DNA of 35,531 nt from SAR324 cluster bacterium (lineage in GTDB: Bacteria > SAR324 > NAC60-12), in assembly GCA_022448485.1 (NCBI GenBank), contig JAKUUI010000019.1, forward strand, positions 1 to 35,531. Reading direction: 5' to 3'. The translations under genes and the position numbers were made by a program. The notes beneath the pieces are model-generated. The model did not search any database. It saw nothing but the letters and a program-made list of their open reading frames with translations, and was not told the DNA's origin. Of the stretch, positions 1-10,403 are shown piece by piece; the stretch's first letter is position 1; each line of letters starts with the position of its first letter.

Positions 1-2769
1 CTGCTGAAACATCGTTTCGGGGAAACTCCTGAAAATAATTCGGGTCCTGCTTTAGCAACGGAAGGAATTCCGTTTTATTCCGGATTGGAACCTCTGAACA
101 TCAATCCTGATATCGGATTTTTGATGATCGGTGAACGAACAAATATCATGGGTTCTCCCAAGTTCCGGAAACTCATTTTGGATGATGATTTTGAATCCGG
201 ACTAGCCATCGCCCGTCAACAAGTGGAATCCGGTGCAAATTTTATTGATATTAACTTCGATGAGGGATTACTGGACGGAGAAAAATCAATGACACATTTT
301 CTCAACTTGATTGCAGTTGAGCCGGACATTGCCCGTGTGCCAATTATGATTGACAGTTCCAAATGGTCCGTAATCGAAGCCGGATTGAAGTGCATCCAGG
401 GCAAGGGGGTGGTTAACTCCATCAGCCTCAAGGAAGGTGAGGAAAATTTCTTGAAGCAGGCGCGTGAAATTCGCAAATACGGCGCAGCGGCAGTGGTGAT
501 GGCATTTGATGAAGAAGGGCAGGCAACACTGCTTGAACACAAAGTTGAAGTTTGCAGCCGAGCCTTTAAATTGCTTACTGAAACCGTTGGTTTTGCTCCG
601 CACGACATTATTTTTGATCCAAATATTTTGACGGTGGCTACCGGAATGGAGGAACACAACGATTATGCGGTGGCTTTCATTGAAGCCATACGCCAAATCA
701 AAGAACGATGTCCGGGGGCGCTGGTCAGTGGAGGAGTGAGCAACATTTCCTTTTCATTCCGCGGTAATAATCCGGTACGCGAAGCGATGCACTCTGCTTT
801 TTTGTATCATGCAATTCAAGCCGGCCTTGACATGGCGATCGTTAACGCCGGAATGCTCGAAGTGTACGAAGAAATCCCTAAAAATTTACTGGAACTTGTC
901 GAAGATGTATTGCTCAATAGACGAAAAGACGCCACAGAGCGACTGACAGATTTTGCAGAAAGTTACAAAGCTGAGGGATCACGTAAGATTCAAAAGGATA
1001 CAAAATGGCGTGAAGGGACGGCGGAAGAACGTATCATTCATGCTTTGGTGAGAGGCATAACGGAACATATCGTAGCGGACACCGAAGAAATCTTCAAAAA
1101 ATTTGATCTGGCATTGGAAGTGATTGAAGGACCTTTGATGGAAGGCATGAAAGTTGTGGGTGACCTTTTTGGTGATGGCAAAATGTTTTTACCGCAAGTC
1201 GTGAAAAGCGCCCGCGTGATGAAACAAGCTGTAGCCTATCTTGAACCGTTTATGGAGAAAGAAAAGAAGCAATCTGGCTCGCAGACCAAACTCCCAAAAA
1301 TTGTGATGGCCACAGTGAAAGGTGATGTTCACGATATAGGCAAAAATATTGTGGGCGTGGTTTTGGGCTGCAACAATTACGAGGTTATCGATTTGGGCGT
1401 GATGGTACCCTGCGAAAAAATTTTGGAAACCGCACGTGAGCTTCAAGCAGACGTGGTTGGTCTTTCAGGATTGATCACGCCGTCTCTGGATGAAATGATG
1501 CATGTGGCCAGCGAAATGAAGCGCGAAGGTTTCAGCCTACCTCTTTTAATCGGTGGCGCTACCACAAGTTCTGTACACACTGCGGTCAAAATCGCTCCGA
1601 AATACGACTATCCCGTGGCATATGTTCCGGATGCTTCAAGAGCTGCCGGAGTTATTACCAAATTATTGAGTCCTGACTACAAAACTGAAGCCGTACAGGA
1701 ACTTCATGAAGAACATGAACGGCGAAGAAAAGCTTACAAAGATCGAAATAGCAAACGTAAATTGCTATCCATTGAAGACGCACGAGCAAACCGCACTCCT
1801 ATCGACTGGAAAACCAGACAGTACACCGGAAGATCCGATTCCGGGACTGATTGCACGATTGACACACCAGGTTTTCTCGGATTGCGGGATTATTCGGTTG
1901 AAGTAGAAACCTTGTTGGAGTACATCGACTGGACACCTTTCTTTTACACATGGGAGATGAAAGGGCGCTATCCCAAAATTCTTAAAGATCCAAAATTTGG
2001 CATAGAAGCCAGCAAACTTTTTGAGGACGCACAAATTCTTTTGGGAGACATTGTTGAAAACCGGAGATTTCGGCCAAAAGCCGTGATTGGTTTTTTCCCC
2101 GCAAACAGTGAAGGCGACGATATTCTGATTTACACAGATGAGTCCCGCAATGAAATTAAAACGATATTCCACACTTTACGACAGCAAACAGTCAAGGCCG
2201 ATGACAAACCGAACCAGGCTTTGTCCGATTTTATCGCACCCACAGATTCAGGTCTCGCTGATTATTTGGGAGGATTTGCCCTGACCACCGGCCCGGAAGT
2301 GGAAGAACTGGCCAGAAGTTTTGAAAAAAAACTTGATGATTACAATTCCATTCTCGTAAAAGCCGTCGGTGACCGTTTGGCAGAAGCACTTGCCGAATAC
2401 ATGCACAAACAAGTGCGAGATGAATGGGGTTTTGGCCGGACAGAAAATCTGAACTTGGACGATTTGGTAAGCGAAAAGTACCGGGGAATCCGTCCTGCTC
2501 CGGGGTATCCTGCTCAACCAGACCACACGGAAAAACCGATACTATTTGAATTGCTGGATGCTGAAAAACGCAGCGGCATTAAACTCACAGAAAGCTACTC
2601 CATGTCTCCGGCCAGTTCGGTTTCAGGCATGTATTATGCCCATCCTGAGTCACGCTATTTTGCAGTGGGCAAGATCGACAGGGATCAAGTTGAAGACTAT
2701 GCCGAGCGCAAAAAGATGTCAATTTCAGAAGTTGAGCGCTGGCTGGCCCCAGTTTTAGGCTATGTTTAG
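1..2769 (+). CDS. metH: Cobalamin-dependent methionine synthase (5' end outside window)
   Basis: MetH transfers the methyl group of 5-methyltetrahydrofolate to homocysteine through bound cobalamin, in the cytoplasm. The frame is open from base 1 with no stop, so the gene is cut by the window edge. The TTG at 85 is an internal codon in a typical interdomain linker (SGLEPLNI), not a start. About 922 codons remain, against roughly 1,230 residues for full-length MetH, so the N-terminal homocysteine/zinc domain should lie upstream. Visible domains in order are the pterin-binding domain (GERTNIMGS near 130), the helical cobalamin cap (around 1030-1260), the cobalamin domain with the axial-histidine signature DVHDIGKN (around 1324), and the C-terminal AdoMet-activation domain with [10 protein letters not shown] (2482-2511). 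metF follows 89 bases downstream, which fits one-carbon/methionine metabolism. Confidence 0.96.
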   Translation: MLKHRFGETPENNSGPALATEGIPFYSGLEPLNINPDIGFLMIGERTNIMGSPKFRKLILDDDFESGLAIARQQVESGANFIDINFDEGLLDGEKSMTHFLNLIAVEPDIARVPIMIDSSKWSVIEAGLKCIQGKGVVNSISLKEGEENFLKQAREIRKYGAAAVVMAFDEEGQATLLEHKVEVCSRAFKLLTETVGFAPHDIIFDPNILTVATGMEEHNDYAVAFIEAIRQIKERCPGALVSGGVSNISFSFRGNNPVREAMHSAFLYHAIQAGLDMAIVNAGMLEVYEEIPKNLLELVEDVLLNRRKDATERLTDFAESYKAEGSRKIQKDTKWREGTAEERIIHALVRGITEHIVADTEEIFKKFDLALEVIEGPLMEGMKVVGDLFGDGKMFLPQVVKSARVMKQAVAYLEPFMEKEKKQSGSQTKLPKIVMATVKGDVHDIGKNIVGVVLGCNNYEVIDLGVMVPCEKILETARELQADVVGLSGLITPSLDEMMHVASEMKREGFSLPLLIGGATTSSVHTAVKIAPKYDYPVAYVPDASRAAGVITKLLSPDYKTEAVQELHEEHERRRKAYKDRNSKRKLLSIEDARANRTPIDWKTRQYTGRSDSGTDCTIDTPGFLGLRDYSVEVETLLEYIDWTPFFYTWEMKGRYPKILKDPKFGIEASKLFEDAQILLGDIVENRRFRPKAVIGFFPANSEGDDILIYTDESRNEIKTIFHTLRQQTVKADDKPNQALSDFIAPTDSGLADYLGGFALTTGPEVEELARSFEKKLDDYNSILVKAVGDRLAEALAEYMHKQVRDEWGFGRTENLNLDDLVSEKYRGIRPAPGYPAQPDHTEKPILFELLDAEKRSGIKLTESYSMSPASSVSGMYYAHPESRYFAVGKIDRDQVEDYAERKKMSISEVERWLAPVLGYV

Positions 2770-2858
2770 TGGGATTCACCTACAGTTTTGAGTGTTGAAT
2801 TAAAAGTGTTGAGTTTCCTTCGACTCTCTACAAAAATTAAAACCTAAAACTTAAAAAA

Positions 2859-3734
2859 ATGCATTTAATTGATTTGTACCAAAAACAGGATTTTGTTTTT
2901 TCGATTGAGATTTTTCCACCCAAAACCGAAAAAGGCATGGAAAAACTCAAAACGACTCTGGAGAAATTCAAATCCTGTACTCCGGATTATTTTTCTGTAA
3001 CTTACGGAGCAGGAGGGACTTCCCGTGCAAACACCCACGAAATGGCGGCACATATCCATCATGAACTGGATGTGCCTGCAATGGCTCACCTGACTTGTGT
3101 GGCACACACTGAGAAGGAAATCGATGAGGTTTTAACAAAACTCAAAAATAGTGAAATCACAAACGTAATGACCCTGCGCGGCGACCCCACCGCTGGAACC
3201 AAGCATTTTGTCCAGCCCAAAGGAGGTTATCATTATGCAAGTGAATTAATTGCAGCTGTCCGTAAACACAGCGATTTTGGTATAGGTGCCGCAGGTTATC
3301 CGGAAGGCCATGTGGAAAATCCCGATAAAGACGATGACCGAAAGCGTTTGCACGAAAAAATTGCTGCAGGAGCAGAATTTATCGTGACTCAGTTTTTTCT
3401 GGACAACACTCATTTTTTACACTGGCGGGATCAACTGCACAAGGAAGGTGTATCCGTTCCATTAGTCGCAGGAATCCTTCCCCCTGCAAATTGGAATGCG
3501 ATAAGTCGTCTTTCGGACATGTGTGGTGTCAGTATTCCAGAAAAATTAGCCCAGGCCCTGATCAAACACGAAAGCGATCCGGAAGTCTCCAAAATAATTG
3601 GCTTTGAGCATGTTGAAAAGCAGATAGAAGAACTGCTCCAAGAAGGTGTGGAAGGTCTTCATCTTTATGCACTCAACAGCCTGGAAACAGTAGATCGTTT
3701 GGGTCCAAAACTAAAGGAAGCTTCCGGTACTTAA
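2859..3734 (+). CDS. metF: Methylenetetrahydrofolate reductase
   Basis: MetF reduces 5,10-methylene-THF to 5-methyl-THF with an FAD cofactor and so supplies the methyl donor used by the MetH encoded just upstream. The protein has 291 residues, the usual bacterial length. It starts with the conserved segment FSIEIFPPKTEKG and carries SVTYGAGG, HLTCVAHT, LRGDP and the FIVTQFFLD strand, all typical of the MetF TIM barrel. The ATG at 2859 lacks a recognisable Shine-Dalgarno sequence (the upstream bases are A-rich), but it is the only start that keeps the conserved N-terminus. The 89-base gap to metH shows no obvious terminator, so co-transcription is likely. Confidence 0.96.
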   Translation: MHLIDLYQKQDFVFSIEIFPPKTEKGMEKLKTTLEKFKSCTPDYFSVTYGAGGTSRANTHEMAAHIHHELDVPAMAHLTCVAHTEKEIDEVLTKLKNSEITNVMTLRGDPTAGTKHFVQPKGGYHYASELIAAVRKHSDFGIGAAGYPEGHVENPDKDDDRKRLHEKIAAGAEFIVTQFFLDNTHFLHWRDQLHKEGVSVPLVAGILPPANWNAISRLSDMCGVSIPEKLAQALIKHESDPEVSKIIGFEHVEKQIEELLQEGVEGLHLYALNSLETVDRLGPKLKEASGT

Positions 3735-3852
3735 TCACTTACCCCGCTGATTGATTTTCCTCCTTTTCGATTGTATTTTTCTTCTTTCCAGCACATAATA
3801 AAGGGCACAAGTCATTCAATACATTTCTAAATTTTTCACCACTAAAAAACCC

Positions 3853-6447
3853 ATGCAGGAATACGTTCCGCAAGAAATTGAAGCCAAATGGCAAAAATAT
3901 TGGGAAGAACAAGGGTTGCTGGACTTTAATTTTGATTCGGGAAGCCCCAAATTTTACATGCTGACCATGCTGCCTTATCCTTCAGGAGATCTGCACATTG
4001 GTCATTGGTACGCCATGGCACCCTCAGATTGCTATGCGCGTTTTATGAAAATGCAGGGCAACGAGGTTTTTTTCCCAATAGGTTTTGATGCATTTGGACT
4101 ACCTGCAGAAAATGCTGCCATAAAAAATAACCTCCATCCCAAATCCTGGACTTACACCAACATTGAGCGGATGCGCAAACAGCTGCGCACAATGGGCAAT
4201 ATGTTCAGCTGGAAAAACGAGGTGGTTTCTTGCGATCCTGAATATTACAAATGGAGCCAGTGGTTTTTCCTGAAAATGATGGAAAAAGATTTAGCGTATC
4301 GCGAGTATGCACCTGTTGATTTCTGCAACCATTGCCAAACCACACTCGCACGGGAACAGGTTTGGGGAGATGACAGAATTTGTGAGCGCTGCGAGAATCC
4401 GGTGGTTAAAAAGAAGTTGAATCAGTGGAAATTGCGGATCACAAAATATGCGGATGAATTGCTTGATTTTGACGGACTGGACTGGCCAGAACGTGTGCAG
4501 TCAATGCAGGAACATTGGATCGGCCGCAGTGAAGGAGTGGAATTTGCCCTCAAAATTGCTGGTTCTGAAACAGAAGGTCGAGAAAACGTCACAGAAAATA
4601 ATGCAGGAACAGAAAACATGCCGGCCAAAGACTTGAGTTTCCGTGTTTTTACGACTCGTCCAGATACCGTTTTCGGCATGACTTTCTGTGTGTTGTCACC
4701 GGAACATATTTTGGTTGATCAGATTACGACTCCAGAACAGAAAGAGGCGGTTGATGCCTACAAAGAAGCAGCACAACGTAAAGACGAAATTGAGCGAACA
4801 GCAGAAGGCAGGGAAAAAGACGGAGTGTTCACCGGAGCTTTTGCAATCAATCCGATGAACGGCGAGCCGGAGCCAATTTGGGTCGCAGATTATGTATTGG
4901 CCACCTATGGAACCGGCGCAATAATGGCGGTTCCCGGACACGATGAGCGGGATTTCCATTTTGCCCGTAAATACGACTTGCCGACGCCGGTGGTGATTGT
5001 TGCACCAGAACAGCTTGATTCCATTCCGGATGGTGCAGAACTAAGCGAGCCTATTTTGCAGAAGGAAAATTCGGTGATGGTCAACAGTCCAGGCTTTGAT
5101 GGTGCAGTTTGGCCGGAAAGTTACAACCGTGTTGCCGACCAGATGGAAAAGCAAGGTTTTGGTGAGCGGCAGATAAATTATCGTTTGCACGACTGGCTAA
5201 TCAGCCGTCAAAGGATGTGGGGCACACCGATTCCGGTTGTTTATTGCGAAAGTTGCGGAATGCAGCCAGTGCCTTACGAGGAGTTGCCGGTGGTTCTTCC
5301 CGATGATGCTGAATTCAAACCGACTGGTGAAAGCCCATTGAAATACCACAAAGGTTTCTTGAAAACAGCATGCCCGAAATGTGGAGGAGAAGCAGAAAGA
5401 GAAACTGACACGATGGATACTTTCATCTGTTCGTCCTGGTACTATTATGCTTATGCTGCACCTTATTGGAAAAAAGGCGAAACCCTGACAAAAAATGATC
5501 TTCCCTGGGATGCTGATATAATTCGGTCTTTGTGTCCTGTTGATCAGTATACAGGAGGAATCGAACACGCCACCATGCACCTTTTGTATTTTCGTTTCTT
5601 CACCAAAGCTCTTGCAGATTTAGGTCTGCTGGATTTTCGTGAACCTGCAAAACGTCTGTTCAATCAGGGCATGATTTTAGGTGAAGATCACGAAAAAATG
5701 TCCAAAAGCCGCGGTAATGTAATCAATCCGGATGATTTGCTGAAAAAATATGGATCTGATACTGTTCGAGCTTACCTGATGTTTCTGGGTCCATGGGATG
5801 CAGGGGCTCCCTGGAACCCTCATGGAATTGAAGGGCTGGCCCGTTTTTTTAAAGGAGTCTGGACGCTTTGCCATCTGAAGGCTCCGGAAACAGCTGAAGT
5901 AAAAGCGGAAACAGAAAAAAGACTACGTAAAACACTGCATCAAACTTTGAAAAAGGTCGGTGATGATTTGCAGAATTTTCGTTTCAACACCGCAATTGCA
6001 GCTGTGATGGCTTTCCGGAATGTTTTAAAAGCTGTACCTGAAGCTGCCGGAACTAAAGTCTGGGATGAATGTCTGGAGACCATGTTATTGATGTTGGCTC
6101 CAATTGCTCCACACATCACTGAAGAATTGTGGCAGCACCTCCAACCAGAAAACGAGAATCAAAACGTAAACGGCATGGACGCATTTCACGGCGGCTTCTA
6201 TGATAGCATTCACCAACAAAAGTGGCCTCAATACGACGAAACTCTGGCCGCAGAAGATTTGGTGACCCTGGTTGTCCAAGTCAACGGTAAAGTCCGCGAC
6301 CGCTTCAAAATGCCGGCAAGAACCAACAAAGAGGAAACAGAACGCCTGGCCCTGGCTGCCCCCAAAGTGCAGACTCATCTTGAGGGAAAGCAAATCTCCA
6401 AAGTGATTGTTGTACCGGAGCGCCTGGTGAATATTGTCTGCGGCTAA
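3853..6447 (+). CDS. leuS: Leucyl-tRNA synthetase
   Basis: LeuS charges tRNA-Leu with leucine in the cytoplasm. The 864 residues match the usual bacterial length. The class I HIGH motif (LHIGHW, residues 48-51) and KMSKS loop (residues 615-619, codons near 5695) are intact. The CP1 editing domain shows the threonine-rich TTRPDTVFGM and GTGAIMAVPGHDERD with the conserved editing Asp. Zinc-binding-like cysteine pairs occur (CNHC...CERC and CESC...CPKC). A short low-complexity insertion rich in E, T and N lies near residues 236-256, ahead of the editing domain. Start at ATG 3853, which has no clear ribosome-binding site and is preceded by 118 non-coding bases. Confidence 0.97.
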   Translation: MQEYVPQEIEAKWQKYWEEQGLLDFNFDSGSPKFYMLTMLPYPSGDLHIGHWYAMAPSDCYARFMKMQGNEVFFPIGFDAFGLPAENAAIKNNLHPKSWTYTNIERMRKQLRTMGNMFSWKNEVVSCDPEYYKWSQWFFLKMMEKDLAYREYAPVDFCNHCQTTLAREQVWGDDRICERCENPVVKKKLNQWKLRITKYADELLDFDGLDWPERVQSMQEHWIGRSEGVEFALKIAGSETEGRENVTENNAGTENMPAKDLSFRVFTTRPDTVFGMTFCVLSPEHILVDQITTPEQKEAVDAYKEAAQRKDEIERTAEGREKDGVFTGAFAINPMNGEPEPIWVADYVLATYGTGAIMAVPGHDERDFHFARKYDLPTPVVIVAPEQLDSIPDGAELSEPILQKENSVMVNSPGFDGAVWPESYNRVADQMEKQGFGERQINYRLHDWLISRQRMWGTPIPVVYCESCGMQPVPYEELPVVLPDDAEFKPTGESPLKYHKGFLKTACPKCGGEAERETDTMDTFICSSWYYYAYAAPYWKKGETLTKNDLPWDADIIRSLCPVDQYTGGIEHATMHLLYFRFFTKALADLGLLDFREPAKRLFNQGMILGEDHEKMSKSRGNVINPDDLLKKYGSDTVRAYLMFLGPWDAGAPWNPHGIEGLARFFKGVWTLCHLKAPETAEVKAETEKRLRKTLHQTLKKVGDDLQNFRFNTAIAAVMAFRNVLKAVPEAAGTKVWDECLETMLLMLAPIAPHITEELWQHLQPENENQNVNGMDAFHGGFYDSIHQQKWPQYDETLAAEDLVTLVVQVNGKVRDRFKMPARTNKEETERLALAAPKVQTHLEGKQISKVIVVPERLVNIVCG

Positions 6448-6484
6448 AAAAAGCTGACGTTCAGAATCCTCCGATCCTGAGGTT

Positions 6485-6715
6485 TTGCCGTTACCTTCCA
6501 CATTGGAAACAGAAGTTCGACAGGAACTCAAAACCATTGCACAAACTCCACCCTATAAATCAGTACAAATTGTTCATATGGGAGAGAAAATATTAGACCA
6601 TTGCCTGGGTTACGAGACTCCTTACCGAGAGACGGCGGAACGGATAAGACAGTTTGTCTGTTCAAATCACACGCAAAATATCCCCGGTTTGATTGAAGAG
6701 ACACTGAGGAATTAG
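6485..6715 (+). CDS. Small hypothetical protein downstream of leuS
   Basis: An ORF of 76 codons starts with TTG, 37 bases after leuS on the same strand, and ends 10 bases before the convergent deaminase gene. I do not recognise a family. The product would be soluble, with mixed charge, two cysteines, and no signal peptide or membrane segment. An in-frame stop at 6455 limits any extension upstream. The compact fit between leuS and the convergent gene is the main argument that it is real. The TTG start and lack of a clear ribosome-binding site are against it. Confidence 0.4.
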   Translation: MPLPSTLETEVRQELKTIAQTPPYKSVQIVHMGEKILDHCLGYETPYRETAERIRQFVCSNHTQNIPGLIEETLRN

Positions 6716-6725
6716 TGGTTGAAGC

Positions 6726-7997
6726 TTAGTGAAGCAAATAATTTTGGATTTTCGGGCGGCCTGGCAGATTTAGTTCTGACTGAACAGACGCAGAGCGTGA
6801 GATAATGCTTCCGCGGCGGATCACAAAAAGCCGGTTTGCTTTTAAACGTAGCGCTTCTACAGGATCTGCTGCCTGTAAAATAATCAAATCGGCATTGCAG
6901 CCTTTTTCAATTCCATAGCCTTCCAATCCCAGAATATCGGCTGGGACTTCTGTGACTGCACCGAAACAGGCTTTCATCTCATCTACTCCCGTCAGTTGTG
7001 CTACATGCAGGCCCATGCTCGCAACTTCCAGCATATCTGCAGAACCAAGTGAATACCAAGGATCCATCACACAGTCGTGCCCAAAAGCCACCTTTAAGCC
7101 AATTCCCATCATTTCCGGAACACGCGTCATACCGCGCCGTTTGGGATAGGTATCGTGTCGTCCCTGGAGTGTGATGTTAATCAATGGATTTGATACTACG
7201 TTCATTTCTGCTTCTGCCATCAACGGCAATAATTTGCTGACATAGTAATTATTCATGGAATGCATGGAAGTCAGGTGTGAGCCGGTAACTCGACCCTGCA
7301 AACCGTGCCGGACAGTTTCTGCAGTCAATGTTTCGATATGACGCGAAAGGGGATCATCACTTTCGTCACAATGCATATCAATCCGCAAACCTCTCTCGGC
7401 CGCAATACGACACAACACTTCCACTGATTTTCTCCCTTCGTCCATCGTCCTCTCAAAATGTGGAATCCCGCCGACTACATCCACTCCACGATCAAGTGCA
7501 GTTTCCAAAAGCTCTGCGGCTTGAGGTGAACTGAAAAAACCATCTTGCGGAAAAGCCACCAACTGCAAATCAAGATATGGCGCAACTTCCTTCTTGACTT
7601 CCAGGAGGGCATCCACTGCCAATAAACGAGGATCACATACATCAACATGACTCCTGATGGCCAGCAATCCCCGTGCTACTGCCAAATCACAAAATTTGAG
7701 GGCTCGTTCCTTGATTGCATCAACCGTTAAATGAGGTTTCAGCTCGCCCCACAGGGTGATGCCCTCCAGCAAAGTACCAGACTGATTTAGCCGCGGCTGT
7801 CCCAAACTCAGGGTGGCATCCATGTGAAAATGTGCATCAACAAATGGAGGGCTGACCAGATATCCGGAAACATTGATTTCCTCCTGGCCCTTTGCAGTCA
7901 GCGCCGCTTCAAGTGCTACTATTTTTCCATCTTTGATACCAATATCTATTCCAAATCTTCCATCTGGAAGATTTGCATTGCGGATAATCAGATCCAT
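6726..7997 (-). CDS. codA: CodA-like cytosine deaminase (amidohydrolase superfamily)
   Basis: Predicted metal-dependent deaminase of a pyrimidine-type base, such as cytosine to uracil plus ammonia, in the cytoplasm. The 423-residue protein has the amidohydrolase metal ligands DAHFHMD (H56, H58), HCDE (H209-E212), SH (H241) and GHD (D308). It also has the CodA signatures VAFPQ (Q151), LINITLQGR, DTYPKRRGMTRV and DPWYSLG. The residue after catalytic D308 is Cys, where E. coli CodA has a second Asp (GHDD), so the exact substrate may differ. A strong ribosome-binding site (AAGGGA) precedes the ATG at 7997. It follows a nucleoside-recognition membrane protein by about 30 bases in the same direction and is probably the last gene of that operon. 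Confidence 0.87.
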   Translation of the reverse strand: MDLIIRNANLPDGRFGIDIGIKDGKIVALEAALTAKGQEEINVSGYLVSPPFVDAHFHMDATLSLGQPRLNQSGTLLEGITLWGELKPHLTVDAIKERALKFCDLAVARGLLAIRSHVDVCDPRLLAVDALLEVKKEVAPYLDLQLVAFPQDGFFSSPQAAELLETALDRGVDVVGGIPHFERTMDEGRKSVEVLCRIAAERGLRIDMHCDESDDPLSRHIETLTAETVRHGLQGRVTGSHLTSMHSMNNYYVSKLLPLMAEAEMNVVSNPLINITLQGRHDTYPKRRGMTRVPEMMGIGLKVAFGHDCVMDPWYSLGSADMLEVASMGLHVAQLTGVDEMKACFGAVTEVPADILGLEGYGIEKGCNADLIILQAADPVEALRLKANRLFVIRRGSIISRSASVQSELNLPGRPKIQNYLLH

Positions 7998-8028
7998 ATT
8001 TCCCTTTTAAATTTTTTTAATTTTTCCA

Positions 8029-9000
8029 TTAAATCGGCTTAAAAAAATATCGCTTGAATTGTTGATCTGAAATCAGAGAAAACAGTCGAACAAGGAGCCA
8101 GACTGCAAGCAGAGCAAAAATTAAGCGGCCAACAAAAAAGCCCCATAAACTTCCACCGAGCAGCATCAGCAGCAGTGTGTCTTCAACAAGACTGTGAAAC
8201 AGGCCCATCAAAACCAGCGCAAAAAAAATATCCCGCGGACGAATCGTGCCGTTTTGCGATTCACGAATAATCAATCCACCGCCATATGCAATTCCAAGTG
8301 TGATTCCAATAACCGTAATGTTCGTTGCCTCTTTTCCAATTCCCAAGTTTTTAAGCAAAGGATGCAGGATCCGCTGAAGCAATTTGGTGAAGCCAAACAG
8401 ATCGAGTAATTTCATCACTTGCACCAGAACAACCAAAACCACAAACATAATTATTAGACCAACCATTTGGTCCCATGCCCACGTTTGCAGTTCCACCGGA
8501 CCTGTTTCTGGATGCCAAAGTAAAATGCTGCTTTCCGAAAGCCAGTTCCCCCAATGCAAAACCTGATTCAAAATCATGCCATAGAGCAATGCTCCTCCTA
8601 CCCGAAGTATTCCCATACTCCACCAACGTGGTCCTGCTTTATCGGCAATTTGCAGTTCAATCGGCAGTGAATGTGCAATCAGCATTAGTGAGGATAAAAT
8701 TGTGACCTGGCCAACCGTCAGCATTTCTGTTGCTGCGAGATCAACAAAAATAATAATTCCAGGATAAAAACCTCCTACAAGAGTCGCTGCCCAGACCAAT
8801 CCCATGCTTCCCGGAAGTCCTACAAGCCCCATCAATGGTGCCAGCCAGTGACCCAAAATTTCAATGGCACCAATTTCCTTGAGTATTTTTACTACAATTA
8901 TCATTGGAATAATTATTCGATAAAGCGGCAAGGCAAGACCCACTGACTCTTGAATAATCTTCCTGAATTTCAATAAATACTGCTGAATCAATTCTGTCAT
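8029..9000 (-). CDS. Nucleoside-recognition (Gate) domain membrane protein
   Basis: A 323-residue inner-membrane protein with two Gate-like (nucleoside recognition) repeats. The first holds hydrophobic helices and the segment LVGGFYPGIIIFVDLA. The second, at about residues 215-270, has the conserved GITLGIAYGGGLI followed by the LFHSLVEDTLLL stretch typical of SpmA/SpmB/YjiH-type proteins. I count about eight hydrophobic segments. The start ATG overlaps the stop of the upstream dehydrogenase gene (ATGA-type, 4 bases), which indicates translational coupling. The transported or sensed ligand is not known for this family. The neighbouring CodA-like deaminase makes a nucleobase or nucleoside plausible, but that is inference. 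Confidence 0.82.
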   Translation of the reverse strand: MTELIQQYLLKFRKIIQESVGLALPLYRIIIPMIIVVKILKEIGAIEILGHWLAPLMGLVGLPGSMGLVWAATLVGGFYPGIIIFVDLAATEMLTVGQVTILSSLMLIAHSLPIELQIADKAGPRWWSMGILRVGGALLYGMILNQVLHWGNWLSESSILLWHPETGPVELQTWAWDQMVGLIIMFVVLVVLVQVMKLLDLFGFTKLLQRILHPLLKNLGIGKEATNITVIGITLGIAYGGGLIIRESQNGTIRPRDIFFALVLMGLFHSLVEDTLLLMLLGGSLWGFFVGRLIFALLAVWLLVRLFSLISDQQFKRYFFKPI

Positions 9001-10403
9001 GCGGGAATCATTTTTCCAGGATTCATCAGGTTATCTGGGTCAAACGCTCGCTTGATCTGCCGCATCAGCTCTAAAGAATCTCCGTGTTCCGCTTCCATAT
9101 ATTTAATTTTTCCGGAACCAATCCCGTGTTCTCCTGTACAAGTTCCTCCCATACGCAAAGCCCGTTCGACAAGCCGATCGTTCAATGGCTGATACCGTTG
9201 CAGTTCCTCTTCTTCGTTATCCGGATCGATCAAAAAAAGCAGATGAAAATTACCGTCACCCACATGTCCTACTAAAGGTACTATCATTCCGGATTCTTCA
9301 ATATCACTCCTCGTTTCCAGAATACAATCCGCCAGTCGTGAGATTGGCACACAAACATCAGTGGGCCAGCCTTTTGATCCCGGACGTAAAGCCAATGCTG
9401 CATAAAGAGCATTATGACGTGCCTCCCACAATTTTTGCCGTTCCTGTTCTCGATTCGACCAGTGAAAATCACTTCCTCCTTCTTCAGAAGAAATTTCCTT
9501 GACCATTTCCGCCTGCTCCTGTACCCAGGACTCTGTTCCATGAAACTCAAAAAACAAAGTCGGTTTGAGGTCATAATCAAAACCTGCAAAACGATTGATA
9601 GCATCAACTTGAACCTCATCCAGCAACTCTATTCTGGCCACAGGGATTCCCATTTGTATCGTAGAAATGGTGGTGTTTACTGCACCTACCAGTGTATTGA
9701 ATGAACAGACTGCAGCAGAAATCGCTTCCGGAACTCCATAAAGTCGAAGCTGAACTTCCGTAATAATTCCCAATGTTCCTTCCGAGCCGACAAACAAGCG
9801 TGTTAAATCATAACCTGCAGAAGATTTTCTGGCACGGGTTCCGGTTAGGATGATATGTCCGTCTGCTGTTACTACTGTCAAACCAAGCACATTTTCCCGC
9901 ATCGTTCCGTAGCGAACAGCGTTGGTGCCGGATGCACGAGTTGCCGCCATTCCTCCCAGTGAGGCATCGGCTCCCGGATCAATTGGAAAAAAGAGACCCG
10001 TATTCCGCAGGTGCTGATTAAGCTGCTTCCGGGTGACTCCTGCCTGCACCCTGCAATCCAGGTCATTTTCGTTGACTTCCAGAATCTGATTCATTCCGGA
10101 AATGTCAAGACAGATACCTCCATACAAGGCCGCAACATGTCCCTCCAAAGAGGTCCCGGTACCAAACGGAATAATTGGCTTTTTGTGCTTAACGCAAATC
10201 TGCACTATCTCAGCTACTTCTTCATTGCTTTCTGCAAAAGCGACTGCCTCCGGTGGTGCTGAGGCGTGAAATGACTCGTCTTGACCATGTTGTTCACGCA
10301 CCGATTTTGACAATGAAAGTCGCTCACCCAAAAATTTTTGGAGCTCTTGCAAACATGGATCTTTACATGAAGTTGAGTCAGAAGGAGATGTGGGATTATT
10401 CAT
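8997..10403 (-). CDS. FAD-linked oxidase, D-lactate dehydrogenase (cytochrome)/GlcD type
   Basis: Predicted flavoprotein that oxidises a D-2-hydroxyacid (D-lactate, glycolate or similar) and passes electrons to an acceptor other than oxygen. It has the N-terminal FAD-binding type 4 (PCMH) domain with PFGTGTSLEGH, ASLGGMAA, KSSAGYDLTRLFVGSEGTLG, and the C-terminal FAD-oxidase domain with GHVGDGNFH and CTGEHGIGSGK. The latter motifs are typical of the D-LDH/GlcD branch. I use the ATG at 10403 (468 residues); a TTG at 10412 would add three residues. No clear ribosome-binding site is visible at either start. It is first in a - strand operon with the Gate-domain protein (4-base overlap) and the deaminase. 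The exact substrate cannot be set from sequence. Confidence 0.88.
   Translation of the reverse strand: MNNPTSPSDSTSCKDPCLQELQKFLGERLSLSKSVREQHGQDESFHASAPPEAVAFAESNEEVAEIVQICVKHKKPIIPFGTGTSLEGHVAALYGGICLDISGMNQILEVNENDLDCRVQAGVTRKQLNQHLRNTGLFFPIDPGADASLGGMAATRASGTNAVRYGTMRENVLGLTVVTADGHIILTGTRARKSSAGYDLTRLFVGSEGTLGIITEVQLRLYGVPEAISAAVCSFNTLVGAVNTTISTIQMGIPVARIELLDEVQVDAINRFAGFDYDLKPTLFFEFHGTESWVQEQAEMVKEISSEEGGSDFHWSNREQERQKLWEARHNALYAALALRPGSKGWPTDVCVPISRLADCILETRSDIEESGMIVPLVGHVGDGNFHLLFLIDPDNEEEELQRYQPLNDRLVERALRMGGTCTGEHGIGSGKIKYMEAEHGDSLELMRQIKRAFDPDNLMNPGKMIPA

Noticed and set aside
2770-2858. S-adenosylmethionine or cobalamin riboswitch between metH and metF
   Set aside because: The gap is only 89 bases and shows neither the conserved cores nor the helices of those riboswitches.
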